The notes: a model not told the origin generated them from the letters alone. 64,000 bases of DNA from Clostridium caldaquaticum (GCF_023806125.1 NZ_JAMSKT010000006.1:90418-154417); one strand, 5' to 3'. Positions 29,038-39,727 are shown, numbered from the stretch's first letter. Numbers and translations are program-made.

Positions 29038-30705
29038 ATGAAAAAAGAAAAGGATAAGATTAGAATTATTCCTTTAGGGGGGGTTAACGAAATAGGAAAG
29101 AACCTTACTGCAATAGAGTATAAAAATGATATAATTGTTATAGATTGTGGCTTAAGGTTTCCGGATGAAGAGATGTTTGGTATAGACCTTGTTATACCAG
29201 ATGTAACTTATTTAGTAAAAAATATAGATAAAGTAAAAGGAATATTTTTAACTCATGGACATGAAGATCACATAGGAGCGCTTCCTTATGTTTTAAAGGA
29301 GCTTAATGTACCTGTATACGGAACTATGCTGACTTTAGGTATTGTAGAATCAAAATTAAAAGAGCACGGACTTTTAAGTACAGTAGAGTTAAGACGTATT
29401 AGCCCTAAAGATGTTATTAAACTTGAAAGTGTATCTGTGGAATTTATAAAAACCAATCATAGTATAGCAGACTCAGTGGCTATTGCTATTCATACTTCAC
29501 TGGGAATAATACTTCATACTGGAGACTTTAAAATAGACTATACTCCTATCGATGGAGTTGTTGCTGATTTACCAAGATTTGCAGAGCTTGGTAAAAAAGG
29601 TGTTATTGTAATGTTAGCTGATAGTACAAATGTTGAAAGATCTGGCTATACAATGTCTGAAAGTACAGTTGGCGAAACTTTTGAGAGCATATTTTCAGAG
29701 GCAAAAGGCAGAATAATAGTTGCAACTTTTGCATCTAATATTCATAGAATACAACAAATTATAACTGCTGCAAGTAAATTTGGTAGAAAAGTTGCTGTAT
29801 CTGGAAGAAGTATAGAGAATATTGTAGCAGTAGCAGCTGAATTAGGATACATTACTGCTGAAAAAGAAATATTTATTGGAATTGATAATATAAATAAATA
29901 TAATGATAATCAAATTGTAATTATCACTACTGGCAGTCAAGGAGAACCTATGTCTGCTCTTTCAAGAATGGCAGCATCCGAACATAAGAAGGTAAATATT
30001 TCAGTAGGAGATACAGTTGTAATATCGGCAACCCCTATACCTGGCAATGAAAAATTTGTTTCGAGAGTTATTAATCAATTATTTAAAAAGGGTGCTGAAG
30101 TTATATATGAAGCTTTAGCTGATGTTCATGTTTCAGGTCATGCTTGTCAAGAAGAGTTAAAGCTAATTCATACACTAGTTAAACCAAAGTTTTTTATACC
30201 TGTACATGGAGAGTACAGGCATTTGAAGCAGCACGCAGAACTTGCAATAAAACTAGGACTTGCTAAAAATAATGTTATAATAGCAGATACTGGTGATGTT
30301 ATAGAAGTTACAAGGGACTCTATAAAGAAAAATGGTTCAGTTATATCGGGACAGGTTTTTGTTGATGGTTTAGGTGTTGGAGATGTAGGCAATATAGTGC
30401 TTAGAGATAGAAAACACTTATCACAAGATGGTATTTTAACTGTAGTTGTTACAATAGAAAAAGAATCTGGTAATGTTATTGCTGGACCAGATATAATATC
30501 TAGAGGATTTGTTTATGTAAGAGAATCAGAAGATTTAATGGAACAATCAAGATTAATTGTAAAAGATGCATTAAGAGAATGTGAAGAAAAACACATAACG
30601 GAATGGGCTACAATTAAATCTAATATCAAAGAAGCTTTAAGACTTTTCTTATATGAGAAAACTAAAAGAAAGCCAATGATTTTGCCAATAATAATGGAAA
30701 TTTAA
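29038..30705 (+). CDS. rnj: Ribonuclease J
   Basis: This is a metallo-beta-lactamase/beta-CASP endo- and 5'-3' exoribonuclease of mRNA decay. In the 555 residues, the metal motif is THGHEDHIGALP, with ILHTGDFKID, the beta-CASP motif region TGSQGEPMSALSRMA and HVSGHA. The ATG at 29038 has AAAAGGAGGGT in front; ATG 29020 lies within the RBS region. It is a single copy in this window. Confidence 0.94.
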   Translation: MKKEKDKIRIIPLGGVNEIGKNLTAIEYKNDIIVIDCGLRFPDEEMFGIDLVIPDVTYLVKNIDKVKGIFLTHGHEDHIGALPYVLKELNVPVYGTMLTLGIVESKLKEHGLLSTVELRRISPKDVIKLESVSVEFIKTNHSIADSVAIAIHTSLGIILHTGDFKIDYTPIDGVVADLPRFAELGKKGVIVMLADSTNVERSGYTMSESTVGETFESIFSEAKGRIIVATFASNIHRIQQIITAASKFGRKVAVSGRSIENIVAVAAELGYITAEKEIFIGIDNINKYNDNQIVIITTGSQGEPMSALSRMAASEHKKVNISVGDTVVISATPIPGNEKFVSRVINQLFKKGAEVIYEALADVHVSGHACQEELKLIHTLVKPKFFIPVHGEYRHLKQHAELAIKLGLAKNNVIIADTGDVIEVTRDSIKKNGSVISGQVFVDGLGVGDVGNIVLRDRKHLSQDGILTVVVTIEKESGNVIAGPDIISRGFVYVRESEDLMEQSRLIVKDALRECEEKHITEWATIKSNIKEALRLFLYEKTKRKPMILPIIMEI

Positions 30706-30768
30706 TATAGATTTGCTCTGTAAGTTGACTTTTTATATCACTAATATTAGAATAAGTATGATGTAAAC

Positions 30769-30804
30769 AAAATTGGGTACTTAAAAAGTATCCAATTTTT
30801 GTTT
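30769..30804 (+). terminator. Terminator after RNase J gene
   Basis: AAATTGGGTACT (30770-30781) pairs with AGTATCCAATTT (30787-30798), followed by TTTGTTT. Confidence 0.8.
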
Positions 30805-30873
30805 GATATAAATACTGTTGTTAATTCGTAGCATTAATTATATTAATAGAATGAGATATGGAGGAAATAAAGC

Positions 30874-32700
30874 ATGGAATTATTTACGAGGAATGATATA
30901 AGAAATATTGCTATAATAGCCCACGTTGATCATGGAAAAACTACTTTAGTTGATGCTCTTTTAAGACAAAGTAATGTTTTTAGAATAAACGAAAAGGTAC
31001 AAGAAAGAGTAATGGATTCTAATGAATTAGAAAGAGAAAGAGGTATTACTATACTATCTAAAAATACTGCTGTACAACATAATGGTGTTAAGATAAATAT
31101 TGTGGATACTCCTGGACACGCAGACTTTGGAGGAGAAGTTGAGAGAGTTTTGAAAATGGTAGACAGTGTACTTTTGGTTGTAGACGCTTTTGAAGGACCT
31201 ATGCCCCAAACTAAATTTGTACTGAAAAAGGCATTGGAATTAAATCTCAAGCCTATAGTAGTAATTAACAAGATAGATAGACCAGATTCAAGACCAGATG
31301 AAGTAATAGATGAAGTTTTTGATCTTTTTGTTGAATTAGGTGCAAATGATGAACAACTTGATTTTCAAATAGTGTATTGTTCTGCTAAAGATGGAATAGC
31401 TAAAAAAGAATTAAATGATAGTAGTGATAACATGGAACCTTTATTTGATATTATAATTAAAAATGTTAAGGCTCCTACAGGTTATATAGACAAACCTCTT
31501 CAAATGCTTGTAACAACACTTGACTCTAATGAATATGTAGGCAAAATAGCAATAGGAAAAATAGAAAGAGGAGTTATAAGAAGAAATCAAACAGCAGCTC
31601 TTATAAGACGTGATGGTTCTATTCGCAATGTTAAAATATCAAATTTATATGTATTTAAAGGATTAAAAAAAGAAGAGGTTGAGGAAGCCAAAATTGGAGA
31701 TATAGTAGCTGTTTCTGGAATATCAGATATAAATATTGGAGAAACGATAGCTAGTTTAGATAATCCTGAAGCTTTACCTTTTGTAGAAATAGATGAGCCA
31801 ACGTTAAGCATGAATTTTATGGTAAATGATTCTCCTTTTGCAGGAAGAGAAGGGGATTATGTAACATCTAGGCATTTAAGAGATAGGCTTATGAAGGAAA
31901 TTCAGACTAATGTTAGCTTAAAAGTTGAGGAAACTGACTCTGCAGATAACTTTAAAGTAAGTGGCAGGGGAGAATTACATCTTTCAATTCTAATAGAAAC
32001 AATGAGAAGAGAAGGATATGAATTTCAAGTTTCTAAGCCAACTGTAATCTTTAAAGAAGAAAATGGAACATTACTCGAGCCAATTGAAAGATTGACAATA
32101 GACGTACCAGAGGAGTTTATGGGAGTAGTAATGGAAAAACTAGGACCAAGAAAAGCGGAAATGGTTAATATGACTTCTGCAATTAATGGTTATACAAGAC
32201 TGGAGTTTTTAATACCTTCTAGAGGATTAATTGGTTTTAGAAACGAATTTATGACTGATACAAAAGGTAATGGTATAATGAACCATATACTCGATGGATA
32301 TGACAAATTTAAAGGTGATATACCAGAAAGAAGCAGAGGTTCTATTGTAGTTTTTGAAACTGGAGAAGCGGTTACTTATGGATTGTATAATGCACAGGAG
32401 AGAGGAACACTTTTTATAGGACCTGGTACAGAGGTGTATGAGGGAATGATTGCTGGAGAACATTCAAGAGCAGGTGATGTAGAAGTAAATGTATGTAAAA
32501 AGAAGCATCTTTCAAATACTAGAGCTTCTGGTTCAGATGATGCTTTAAGGTTAACTCCTGTAAAACCCATGTCTTTAGAACAGTGTCTTGAATTTATTGC
32601 GTCAGACGAACTTGTTGAGGTTACACCTAAAAGTATTAGAATGAGAAAGAAAATATTAAATAATGAACTTAGAAAAAAAGCTGTTAATAGAAACAAGTAA
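30874..32700 (+). CDS. typA: Ribosome-associated GTPase TypA/BipA
   Basis: This translational GTPase of the EF-G family acts in ribosome assembly and stress adaptation. The 608 residues show the G1 motif AHVDHGKTT, G3 DTPGHADFGG, G4 NKIDRPDSRP, domain II, and the BipA-specific C-terminal domain. It is transcribed from its own promoter region after the rnj terminator. Confidence 0.95.
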   Translation: MELFTRNDIRNIAIIAHVDHGKTTLVDALLRQSNVFRINEKVQERVMDSNELERERGITILSKNTAVQHNGVKINIVDTPGHADFGGEVERVLKMVDSVLLVVDAFEGPMPQTKFVLKKALELNLKPIVVINKIDRPDSRPDEVIDEVFDLFVELGANDEQLDFQIVYCSAKDGIAKKELNDSSDNMEPLFDIIIKNVKAPTGYIDKPLQMLVTTLDSNEYVGKIAIGKIERGVIRRNQTAALIRRDGSIRNVKISNLYVFKGLKKEEVEEAKIGDIVAVSGISDINIGETIASLDNPEALPFVEIDEPTLSMNFMVNDSPFAGREGDYVTSRHLRDRLMKEIQTNVSLKVEETDSADNFKVSGRGELHLSILIETMRREGYEFQVSKPTVIFKEENGTLLEPIERLTIDVPEEFMGVVMEKLGPRKAEMVNMTSAINGYTRLEFLIPSRGLIGFRNEFMTDTKGNGIMNHILDGYDKFKGDIPERSRGSIVVFETGEAVTYGLYNAQERGTLFIGPGTEVYEGMIAGEHSRAGDVEVNVCKKKHLSNTRASGSDDALRLTPVKPMSLEQCLEFIASDELVEVTPKSIRMRKKILNNELRKKAVNRNK

Positions 32701-32734
32701 TAATTAGTTAAAATAAAAATTATGGGGTGGGGTA

Positions 32735-33778
32735 ATGAAAAAGAAAATTATTTTCGCGCTTGTTCCTATCTTAGTTACAATTATTATAGGCTTTATAATA
32801 TATTCTGATGCTGCAAAAATTATAAGGCATCCTTTTGCAGACAGTACAGAACCTGTTAGAATAAAAGTTAACAATGGGGATAGTTTAAATGGTTTAATAA
32901 ATAAGCTTTATAGTGAAAAAAAGATTGGAAATTCATATTTGATAAAGTGGTATATAAAGAAACAAAACTTAGATACTAATATAAAGCCTGGCAGCTATGT
33001 TATAAATAAAGATGTTTCTTTAAATGACTTTATAAAAATTCTTAATGAAGGAAAATATAATGAAAATGCAGTTAAGGTAACAATACCAGAAGGATATAAT
33101 ATTGAACAAGTAGCTGCACTTTTACAAGAAAAAGAAATTATTAGTAAAGATGATTTTATAAAGAGCTGTAAAGAGTATAGACTTCCAAATTACGTAAAAG
33201 CTGAGGAAAAAAGAAAATATGCATTAGAAGGTTATCTTTTTCCAGATACTTATGAATTAGTTAAAGGTATGAACGGAAAAGATATAATAGATATAATGAT
33301 TAAAAATTTTGAGAAAGTTTTAAAGGACGTAGAGCAGAAGATAAATAGAGTTATAAAAACTGAAGAAATTGATAAGTTAATTATCATGGCATCAATAGTA
33401 GAAAAGGAAGCTGAGGCAGCTAACGAAAGACCGGTTATTGCTTCTGTATTTTACAATAGACTTAAAATAAAAATGCCAATGCAATCTTGTGCTACTGTAG
33501 AATATGCTTTGGGAGTTCACAAGTCTGTATATACTTATAAGGATTTAGAAATAGAATCGCCTTATAATACTTACAAAGTAAAGGAGCTGCCCATAGGACC
33601 TGTGGCTAATCCAGGAAAGGACTCCATAATTGCAGCAGCAGCTCCAGCACAAACAAACTATATATATTTTGTATCAAAGTTTGATGGTACAAAAACTCAC
33701 TTTTTTACAAAAGATTATAATGAATTTTTACGCTACAAGAAGGTGTCAGATGAAAACTTAGCGAAGATGAATAAATAG
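32735..33778 (+). CDS. mltG: Endolytic peptidoglycan transglycosylase MltG
   Basis: MltG cleaves nascent glycan strands at the membrane and terminates them. The 347 residues have one N-terminal helix (about 4-23), a LysM-like region, and the YceG catalytic domain with the glutamate in IMASIVEKEA and the conserved YNTYKVKELPIGPVANPG. It is followed at 14 bases by trmR, as in Bacillus. Confidence 0.94.
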   Translation: MKKKIIFALVPILVTIIIGFIIYSDAAKIIRHPFADSTEPVRIKVNNGDSLNGLINKLYSEKKIGNSYLIKWYIKKQNLDTNIKPGSYVINKDVSLNDFIKILNEGKYNENAVKVTIPEGYNIEQVAALLQEKEIISKDDFIKSCKEYRLPNYVKAEEKRKYALEGYLFPDTYELVKGMNGKDIIDIMIKNFEKVLKDVEQKINRVIKTEEIDKLIIMASIVEKEAEAANERPVIASVFYNRLKIKMPMQSCATVEYALGVHKSVYTYKDLEIESPYNTYKVKELPIGPVANPGKDSIIAAAAPAQTNYIYFVSKFDGTKTHFFTKDYNEFLRYKKVSDENLAKMNK

Positions 33779-33792
33779 ATGGAGGAAACTTA

Positions 33793-34449
33793 ATGAGTGG
33801 AATTACTTATGATTATATGGAGCAGTATATAAGAAGCTTAATACCACGCAGTGAAGGTATTCTTGAAGAATTGGAAGTTTATGCTAAAGAGAATTCTGTT
33901 CCAATAATACAAAAGGAAGTAGGGAAATTCCTTGAACTTATGATAAATATAAAAAAGCCAATGAAAATATTGGAGTTAGGTACAGCTATTGGATATTCAG
34001 CTATACTTATGAGCATAAGTTCTCCAGTAAAAAGCCACATAGTTACTATCGAAAGAGATGAAAATATGGTTAATACAGCACTGGAAAACATAAATAAATA
34101 TGGATTTAAAGATAAGATAAAGGTTATACAGGGTGATTGTCTTGAAGTGCTTCAAAAATTAGAAGAAGAGTTTGATTTAATATTTATGGATGCAGGAAAA
34201 GGACATTATAATCATTTTCTTCCGCACTGTTTAAGATTGCTAAGTAAGGAAGGGATCATTATTGCAGATAATGTGCTTTTTAAAGGTATGGTAGCTTCAA
34301 GAGATTTATTAAAGAGAAGAAAAATTACTATAGTAAAACGTATGAAAACATATTTGGAATTGGTTTCTAGTAATAAAGAACTTATAACTTCAGTTATACC
34401 TATGGGTGATGGCATAGCAGTAACTGGAAGGAGGATTATCAATGAATAA
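33793..34449 (+). CDS. trmR: tRNA 5-hydroxyuridine methyltransferase TrmR (class I O-methyltransferase)
   Basis: This 218-residue SAM-dependent O-methyltransferase has LELGTAIGYSAI for SAM binding and FMDAGKGHYNHF for metal and catalysis. In Bacillus subtilis the homologue YrrM makes 5-methoxyuridine at tRNA position 34 and lies in the same order, mltG-trmR-U32 peptidases-udk. The end overlaps the U32 gene by eight bases. The symbol is given from synteny plus family. Confidence 0.85.
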   Translation: MSGITYDYMEQYIRSLIPRSEGILEELEVYAKENSVPIIQKEVGKFLELMINIKKPMKILELGTAIGYSAILMSISSPVKSHIVTIERDENMVNTALENINKYGFKDKIKVIQGDCLEVLQKLEEEFDLIFMDAGKGHYNHFLPHCLRLLSKEGIIIADNVLFKGMVASRDLLKRRKITIVKRMKTYLELVSSNKELITSVIPMGDGIAVTGRRIINE

Positions 34450-35668
34450 ACCAGAGTTATTAGCTCCAGCAGGAAACTTAGAAAAACTTAAAACTGCTAT
34501 AAATTTTGGGGCAGATGCTGTGTATTTAGGAGGAAATAAACTAAACTTAAGAGCTTTTGCCGATAATTTTGGAAATGATGAGTTAAAAAAAGGTATAGAA
34601 TATGCTCATAAAAAAGGTAAAAAAGTATATGTTACGCTTAATGTATTTCCACATAATGAAGATCTAGAAGGTCTTGAAGAATATTTAACACAACTTTACA
34701 ATCTAAATGTGGATGCAATAATAGTATCTGATCCAGGCATAATAATGACTGCAAGAGAAATAGTTCCAGATTTAGAGCTTCATTTAAGTACTCAAGCAAA
34801 CAATGTTAATTGGAAATCTGCATTATTTTGGCATAAAATAGGTATTAAAAGAATTGTTTTGGCTAGAGAATTATCTTTAAAGCAGATTAAATATATACGC
34901 GAAAAACTTCCAGAAAGTTGTGAGCTGGAAGCTTTTGTGCATGGTTCTATGTGTATGTCTTATTCGGGGAGATGTCTTCTATCTAATTATATGACAGGAA
35001 GAGATGCAAATAGAGGAGAGTGTGCTCAGCCATGCAGATATAAATACTACCTTATGGAAGAAAAAAGACCAGGAGAATTCTTTCCAGTATTTGAGGATGA
35101 AAAGGGAACTTATATAATGAATTCTAAGGACTTATGTATGATTCAGCATATTCCAGAACTTGTAAATTCAGGTATTACTTCTTTTAAGATTGAAGGAAGA
35201 ATGAAAAGTTCTTTTTATGTAGCTACAGTAGTTAAGGCATATAGAGAAGCTATAGATGTTTATTTTAATAATCCAAAGGAATATAAGTTTGATGAAAAGT
35301 GGATGAATATTTTAGAAATGGCTAGTCATAGAGAATACCATACTGGATTTTACTTTGGAGAGAAAAATAAGCAAGTCTATGGAACTTCAGCCTATATAAG
35401 AACTCACGATATAGTTGGCATTGTGAAAAAATATAATAAGGAAAAGGGTATTGCTGTAATTGAGCAAAGGAATAAAGTGTTTAATGGAGATAAAGTTGAG
35501 ATTTTGCGACCTGAGGGCAATAATTTTCATATAACTTTAGAAGATATGAGAGATTTAGAGGGCAATCTTTTAGAGTCTACTCCACAGGCACAAATGCTAT
35601 ATACTATTAAGACTAATATAGAACTTAAGGAAGATGATATGCTCATAAAATCCAAGGAGGAAAAATAA
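34442..35668 (+). CDS. trhP: U32 family protein, tRNA hydroxylation protein TrhP
   Basis: This 408-residue U32 family protein has the signature around [17 protein letters not shown] and [13 protein letters not shown], whose cysteines are conserved, and a C-terminal beta-barrel. U32 proteins at this locus (YrrN/YrrO in Bacillus, YegQ/TrhP in E. coli) take part in the prephenate-dependent 5-hydroxylation of U34, the step before TrmR. One gene here replaces the Bacillus pair. It overlaps its neighbours on both sides. Confidence 0.85.
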   Translation: MNKPELLAPAGNLEKLKTAINFGADAVYLGGNKLNLRAFADNFGNDELKKGIEYAHKKGKKVYVTLNVFPHNEDLEGLEEYLTQLYNLNVDAIIVSDPGIIMTAREIVPDLELHLSTQANNVNWKSALFWHKIGIKRIVLARELSLKQIKYIREKLPESCELEAFVHGSMCMSYSGRCLLSNYMTGRDANRGECAQPCRYKYYLMEEKRPGEFFPVFEDEKGTYIMNSKDLCMIQHIPELVNSGITSFKIEGRMKSSFYVATVVKAYREAIDVYFNNPKEYKFDEKWMNILEMASHREYHTGFYFGEKNKQVYGTSAYIRTHDIVGIVKKYNKEKGIAVIEQRNKVFNGDKVEILRPEGNNFHITLEDMRDLEGNLLESTPQAQMLYTIKTNIELKEDDMLIKSKEEK

Positions 35669-36297
35669 TGAGGCGTCCAGTTTTAATAGGAATTACAGGA
35701 GGTACGGGTTCTGGAAAAAGTACTATTGCAAAGGAGATTTATAAAAAATTTGGAGCAGATAGTATTGCAATGATTGAACAGGATTCTTATTATAAAGACC
35801 AGAGTCAACTTTCCTTTGAAGATAGAATTAAAACAAATTACGATCACCCTGATGCTTTTGACAATGCATTGTTAATAGAGCACTTAAATAAACTGTTAGC
35901 AGGTGTAGCAATTGAAAAGCCAATCTATGATTTTGAAATTCATAATAGAAAAAAAGAAACAATAAGAGTTGAGCCAAGAGATATAATAATACTTGAAGGT
36001 ATACTAATCTTGCAAGACATAGATATAAGAAATTTACTGCAAATAAAAATATATGTAGATACTGATGCTGATGTAAGAATAATTAGGAGACTAAAAAGGG
36101 ATATAAATGAACGAGGCAGAACAGTAGATTCTGTAATCAATCAATATCTTAATGTAGTAAGACCTATGCATATGCAGTTTACTGAACCTACTAAAAGATA
36201 TGCTGACATAATAATTCCAGAAGGCGGTCATAACAAAGTTGCTATTGATATGTTGATAGCGAATATAAAACAATTTTTACAAAAAGAAGAAGATTAG
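35668..36297 (+). CDS. udk: Uridine kinase
   Basis: Udk phosphorylates uridine and cytidine for nucleotide salvage. In 209 residues it has the P-loop [13 protein letters not shown], the DSYYKD substrate motif and YDHPDAFD. Start and upstream stop overlap (TAATG), so it is coupled to trhP. Confidence 0.94.
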   Translation: MRRPVLIGITGGTGSGKSTIAKEIYKKFGADSIAMIEQDSYYKDQSQLSFEDRIKTNYDHPDAFDNALLIEHLNKLLAGVAIEKPIYDFEIHNRKKETIRVEPRDIIILEGILILQDIDIRNLLQIKIYVDTDADVRIIRRLKRDINERGRTVDSVINQYLNVVRPMHMQFTEPTKRYADIIIPEGGHNKVAIDMLIANIKQFLQKEED

Positions 36298-36300
36298 AAT

Positions 36301-36347
36301 AAAACACCTCGCTTTAGGCTAGAATTTAGTCAAGGCGAGGTGTTTTT
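36301..36347 (+). terminator. Terminator of udk that contains the next gene's RBS
   Basis: AAAACACCTCGC (36301-36312) pairs with GCGAGGTGTTTT (36335-36346). The right arm holds GAGGTG, the only plausible RBS for the ATG at 36348. The hairpin can thus both terminate and hide the RBS. Confidence 0.75.
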
Positions 36348-37982
36348 ATGGAAATAACTGTTTATAAAAATAGGATTATATTGCTTTCAATATTTTTAGT
36401 TAGTATGTTTATGTTTCTTTGGTGGAGAATTAAAGTGCATACTATAGACGAAGCTTATAAGCTTAGTGTATGGGCAGATTCACAGTATACAGACAAGGTA
36501 GAAGTATCAGATTTAAACTATTTATTATTTGATCAAAATGGTAAGCAATTGCTGCAATATAAAAATAAGTATTATGCAGTTATTGATACTGCATCTTTTC
36601 TCAAAAATAATATGGATACTAAAACAGACGATTTGTATGCCCTTATCTATATACTTAGAAATTATAATAATACTTATGATTTATCAAATATAGGTTTAAA
36701 TGGAACAACGAAAAAAATAACTTATGAAATAGATGAGATTACTTACAATAAGCTTCAGAATATAAAAGGAGTTAAGGGATTTTATATATATTCTGCTTCT
36801 AATGTTGATAGAAGTGAAGCGTGGAAAATTGAAAATTTAATTTCAAATATAAGAAATCCATCAAATAATAATTTAAAGAATAATGATTCTCTAGAAATGC
36901 AAATTTATGACAAAACGAAAAATAATGAATATCCAATTATAAGATTTGATAAGGATATTGACGGAAATGTTTCTACAGGGCAGTTTATAAATCCTAGAAA
37001 TAACTTAAATGTTAGGTTAACTCTAGATAAAAATATTCAAGATAAAATAAAAGAAATATTAAATAGCAATAAATATAGAGCTCATGCTCAAATAGGAGTA
37101 GTTCTTGTAGAAAGTAATTCAGGTAAAATTCTTTCTATGACTCAAAAAGATGATAGTCTACCAAATGTAAATATTGGTTCTGCTACTCAAAATGGATTTG
37201 AGCCAGGTTCTATTTTTAAAGTTATTGTAGAGGAAACAGGAATTGATAAAAAAAGTATTTCGCTTAATCAAAAATATTCAAGTCAGCAGAGTGTTTATAA
37301 AATGGATAAAAAAGATTATGGGACTTTAAATGTAGAGGAAGCTTTCATTGTGTCATCAAATAATATATTTGCTCAGATTGGAGATAAAGTAGGTGTTAAA
37401 AATTTTATAGAAAAAGCTCAGTCCCAAGGATTATTTAACAAAGTTTTGAATCTTGATAGTGAAGTAAAAGGTGATTATGTTATGCCTCAGGCTCCAGGTG
37501 AGGGGGCAGGACAATTGGCAATTGGCCAAAGCATGAGGATAACTCCTATTCAAGCAGTTAGCATAGCAAATACGGTAGTTAATAATGGTATTTATGTAAA
37601 ACCATATATTATTGAAGCTTTTGTGAATAATGATAATGAGGTAAAAGAAATAGTAAAAACAGAGCAACATACAGCAATCAATAAAACTACTGCTAATATT
37701 TTGAAAAATCAAATGATAAAAGTAGTTCGTCAAGGAACAGGAATAGCAGCTAATATATCAAACATAGAAGTAGGAGGAAAAACTGGTACCTCTACTAGAA
37801 TAGACGGAAAAAATAAGACTTCTGATGGATGGTTTGTTGGTTTTTTTAAGGTTAAAAATAAATATTATTCTATGGTAGTATTTGTAAAGGATATTGATAC
37901 TGAAAATGAGCAAGCCTCAAATACAGCAGTGCCAATATTTAAAGATGTAGTTCAATCTTTATATGTTTATTTACAAAAATAA
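36348..37982 (+). CDS. Penicillin-binding protein, class B-like transpeptidase
   Basis: This 544-residue membrane-anchored transpeptidase has a helix at about residues 9-27, an unassigned N-terminal module (about 30-220) and a transpeptidase domain. The active-site serine is S288 with K291 (SxxK in EPGSIFK), followed by SSN (336-338) and KTG (478-480). The SxxK motif reads SIFK where STFK is more common. The short N-terminal module and position before sigK suggest a dedicated role, perhaps in sporulation. That is inference. Confidence 0.85.
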   Translation: MEITVYKNRIILLSIFLVSMFMFLWWRIKVHTIDEAYKLSVWADSQYTDKVEVSDLNYLLFDQNGKQLLQYKNKYYAVIDTASFLKNNMDTKTDDLYALIYILRNYNNTYDLSNIGLNGTTKKITYEIDEITYNKLQNIKGVKGFYIYSASNVDRSEAWKIENLISNIRNPSNNNLKNNDSLEMQIYDKTKNNEYPIIRFDKDIDGNVSTGQFINPRNNLNVRLTLDKNIQDKIKEILNSNKYRAHAQIGVVLVESNSGKILSMTQKDDSLPNVNIGSATQNGFEPGSIFKVIVEETGIDKKSISLNQKYSSQQSVYKMDKKDYGTLNVEEAFIVSSNNIFAQIGDKVGVKNFIEKAQSQGLFNKVLNLDSEVKGDYVMPQAPGEGAGQLAIGQSMRITPIQAVSIANTVVNNGIYVKPYIIEAFVNNDNEVKEIVKTEQHTAINKTTANILKNQMIKVVRQGTGIAANISNIEVGGKTGTSTRIDGKNKTSDGWFVGFFKVKNKYYSMVVFVKDIDTENEQASNTAVPIFKDVVQSLYVYLQK

Positions 37983-38006
37983 TATTTAAAATAATTCTTT
38001 GTACAG

Positions 38007-38035
38007 GCACTTTTTGTATTGATTCTCCATATCAT
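38007..38035 (+). promoter_or_regulatory. Candidate sigma-E-type promoter for sigK
   Basis: GCACTTT (38007-38013) and CATATCAT (38028-38035) are 14 bp apart, the spacing of mother-cell sigma-E promoters. The match is 5 of 7 and 6 of 8 to the consensus. Biology supports it, since sigK follows sigma-E activation. Confidence 0.35.
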
Positions 38036-38064
38036 ATTAATAAGCACTATTAGGAGGATCAGCT

Positions 38065-38766
38065 GTGTTCTTCGTAAACTGTTTATTAGATTTGGTAGGC
38101 AGTATGACTTTTTTAGTAGCTTATGTTACCAATGGTAATTCTTTTCCACAGCCGCTAGATGATAAAGAAGAAGAAGAGTATCTAGAGAGATTTAAAAAGG
38201 GAGATTTGCTTGCAAAGAGTATATTAGTTGAAAGAAATTTAAGACTTGTAGCTCATATTGTAAAAAAATACTCCTACCCTGGAAAAGAAGTAGATGACTT
38301 AATATCAATAGGTACTGTTGGTTTAATAAAGGCGATAGATTCCTTTGATATCTCTAAGGGAACAAGGCTTGCAACTTATGCAGCCAGGTGTATAGAGAAT
38401 GAAATACTTATGCTTATTAGAAATAATAAGAAAACTAAAGGTGAGGTTTATTTGCAAGAACCTATTGGAATAGATAAGGAAGGAAATGAAATATCTCTTA
38501 TGGATGTATTGAGCAGTGATGAAGATTCCATAATAGAAGTAGTTGAAAACAAAATTCAAGTAAAAAAATTGTATAGTAAAATTGATAATTGTTTAGCACA
38601 TCGAGAAAAAATTGTAATAGAAATGAGATATGGACTTTCTGATGGTAAGCCTAAAACCCAAAGAGAAATTGCAAAAATTTTAGGAATATCAAGATCTTAT
38701 GTATCAAGAATAGAAAAAAGAGCCTTAAAGAAGCTTTATAAAGAGCTAAATACAACTAACAAATGA
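38065..38766 (+). CDS. sigK: RNA polymerase sigma-K factor (late mother-cell)
   Basis: This 233-residue sigma-70 family factor has region 2 ([45 protein letters not shown]) and region 4 with a C-terminal HTH. It has a short N-terminal pro-sequence of about 20 residues like pro-sigma-K. The GTG start has AGGAGGA upstream. The gene is whole: no skin-type element interrupts it. Confidence 0.92.
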   Translation: MFFVNCLLDLVGSMTFLVAYVTNGNSFPQPLDDKEEEEYLERFKKGDLLAKSILVERNLRLVAHIVKKYSYPGKEVDDLISIGTVGLIKAIDSFDISKGTRLATYAARCIENEILMLIRNNKKTKGEVYLQEPIGIDKEGNEISLMDVLSSDEDSIIEVVENKIQVKKLYSKIDNCLAHREKIVIEMRYGLSDGKPKTQREIAKILGISRSYVSRIEKRALKKLYKELNTTNK

Positions 38767-38792
38767 AGATAAATAAAAAAATATGTCATATC

Positions 38793-38860
38793 TAAAAGTT
38801 AAAAGATTAAAACTTTTGATGCAGTTTTTAATCTTTTAACTTTTATTTTTTAATTTGTTA
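38793..38860 (+). terminator. Terminator of sigK
   Basis: A 19-base A/T-rich stem (38794-38812 with about 38826-38844) is followed by a T run. Confidence 0.75.
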
Positions 38861-38921
38861 AAAGGAATTTAAACTTATATGTTGAATAATTATTTATAAG
38901 ATAAATAAGGGAGTGATATTA

Positions 38922-39698
38922 TTGAAAAAATGTGGTTTGCTAGGTAATAATATACAATATTCTAAGTCTCCATTTATACATAATAAATATTATTCAATGC
39001 ATAATCTTCCAGTAAAATACGAAATTTTTGACATAGATAAATGCGAACTAGAAAGTTTTGTAAATAATATTCATGTTAATAATATTATAGGATTTAATGT
39101 GACAATTCCTTATAAGGAAACTATTATTAAATATTTAAATAAATTAGAGTATCCAGCAGATAAAATTAAAGCTGTAAACACAGTTGTCGTTATAGATAAA
39201 AAGTTAATAGGATATAATACTGATTTTCATGGATTTATAAAAAGCATTAAAGAGTTTAACATAAATTTAGAAGGGAAAAATGCACTTATTATTGGTGGAG
39301 GTGGAGCTGCAAAAGCAATTTTTTATGCACTTAAAGATTTAATGTGCATGAAAATAGACTTAGCTGTAAGAGATATTGATAAAGTAAAAGAAAATTTTCA
39401 GGGGATTTCTGAGTTTATTTTAATAAATGATGATAATAATTACTGCAAATATGATATAATTGTAAATTGTACACCACTTGGGGGAGCAAATTACTTGCAA
39501 TTTACTCCAATTAATGTAAAAACTATCAAAAAGGGATGTATAGTATATGATTTAGTGTATAATCCAGAGAAAACTAGATTTTTACAAGAAGCGGAAACTA
39601 ATGGGGCTATAATATTTAATGGGGAAAGCATGCTAAAACATCAAGCTTATATTTCAGCAGATTTATGGATTAAGGAACATTTTAATTTATTAAAGTAA
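38922..39698 (+). CDS. aroE: Shikimate dehydrogenase
   Basis: AroE reduces 3-dehydroshikimate with NADPH. It has 258 residues from TTG 38922 behind AAGGGAGTGAT. The catalytic Lys65 (VTIPYKE) and Asp101 (NTDFHG) are present, with the NADP-binding GGGGAAKA. The substrate serines lie in YSKSP. The glycine-rich motif and lengths are normal. No other aro genes are nearby. Confidence 0.92.
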   Translation: MKKCGLLGNNIQYSKSPFIHNKYYSMHNLPVKYEIFDIDKCELESFVNNIHVNNIIGFNVTIPYKETIIKYLNKLEYPADKIKAVNTVVVIDKKLIGYNTDFHGFIKSIKEFNINLEGKNALIIGGGGAAKAIFYALKDLMCMKIDLAVRDIDKVKENFQGISEFILINDDNNYCKYDIIVNCTPLGGANYLQFTPINVKTIKKGCIVYDLVYNPEKTRFLQEAETNGAIIFNGESMLKHQAYISADLWIKEHFNLLK

Positions 39699-39727
39699 TA
39701 GTTATAAATATATTGGAGGTTAAGCAT

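Noticed and set aside
38065..38766. Possible skin-type interruption of sigK
   Set aside because: The reading frame is complete from pro-sequence to region 4, with no recombinase gene nearby.
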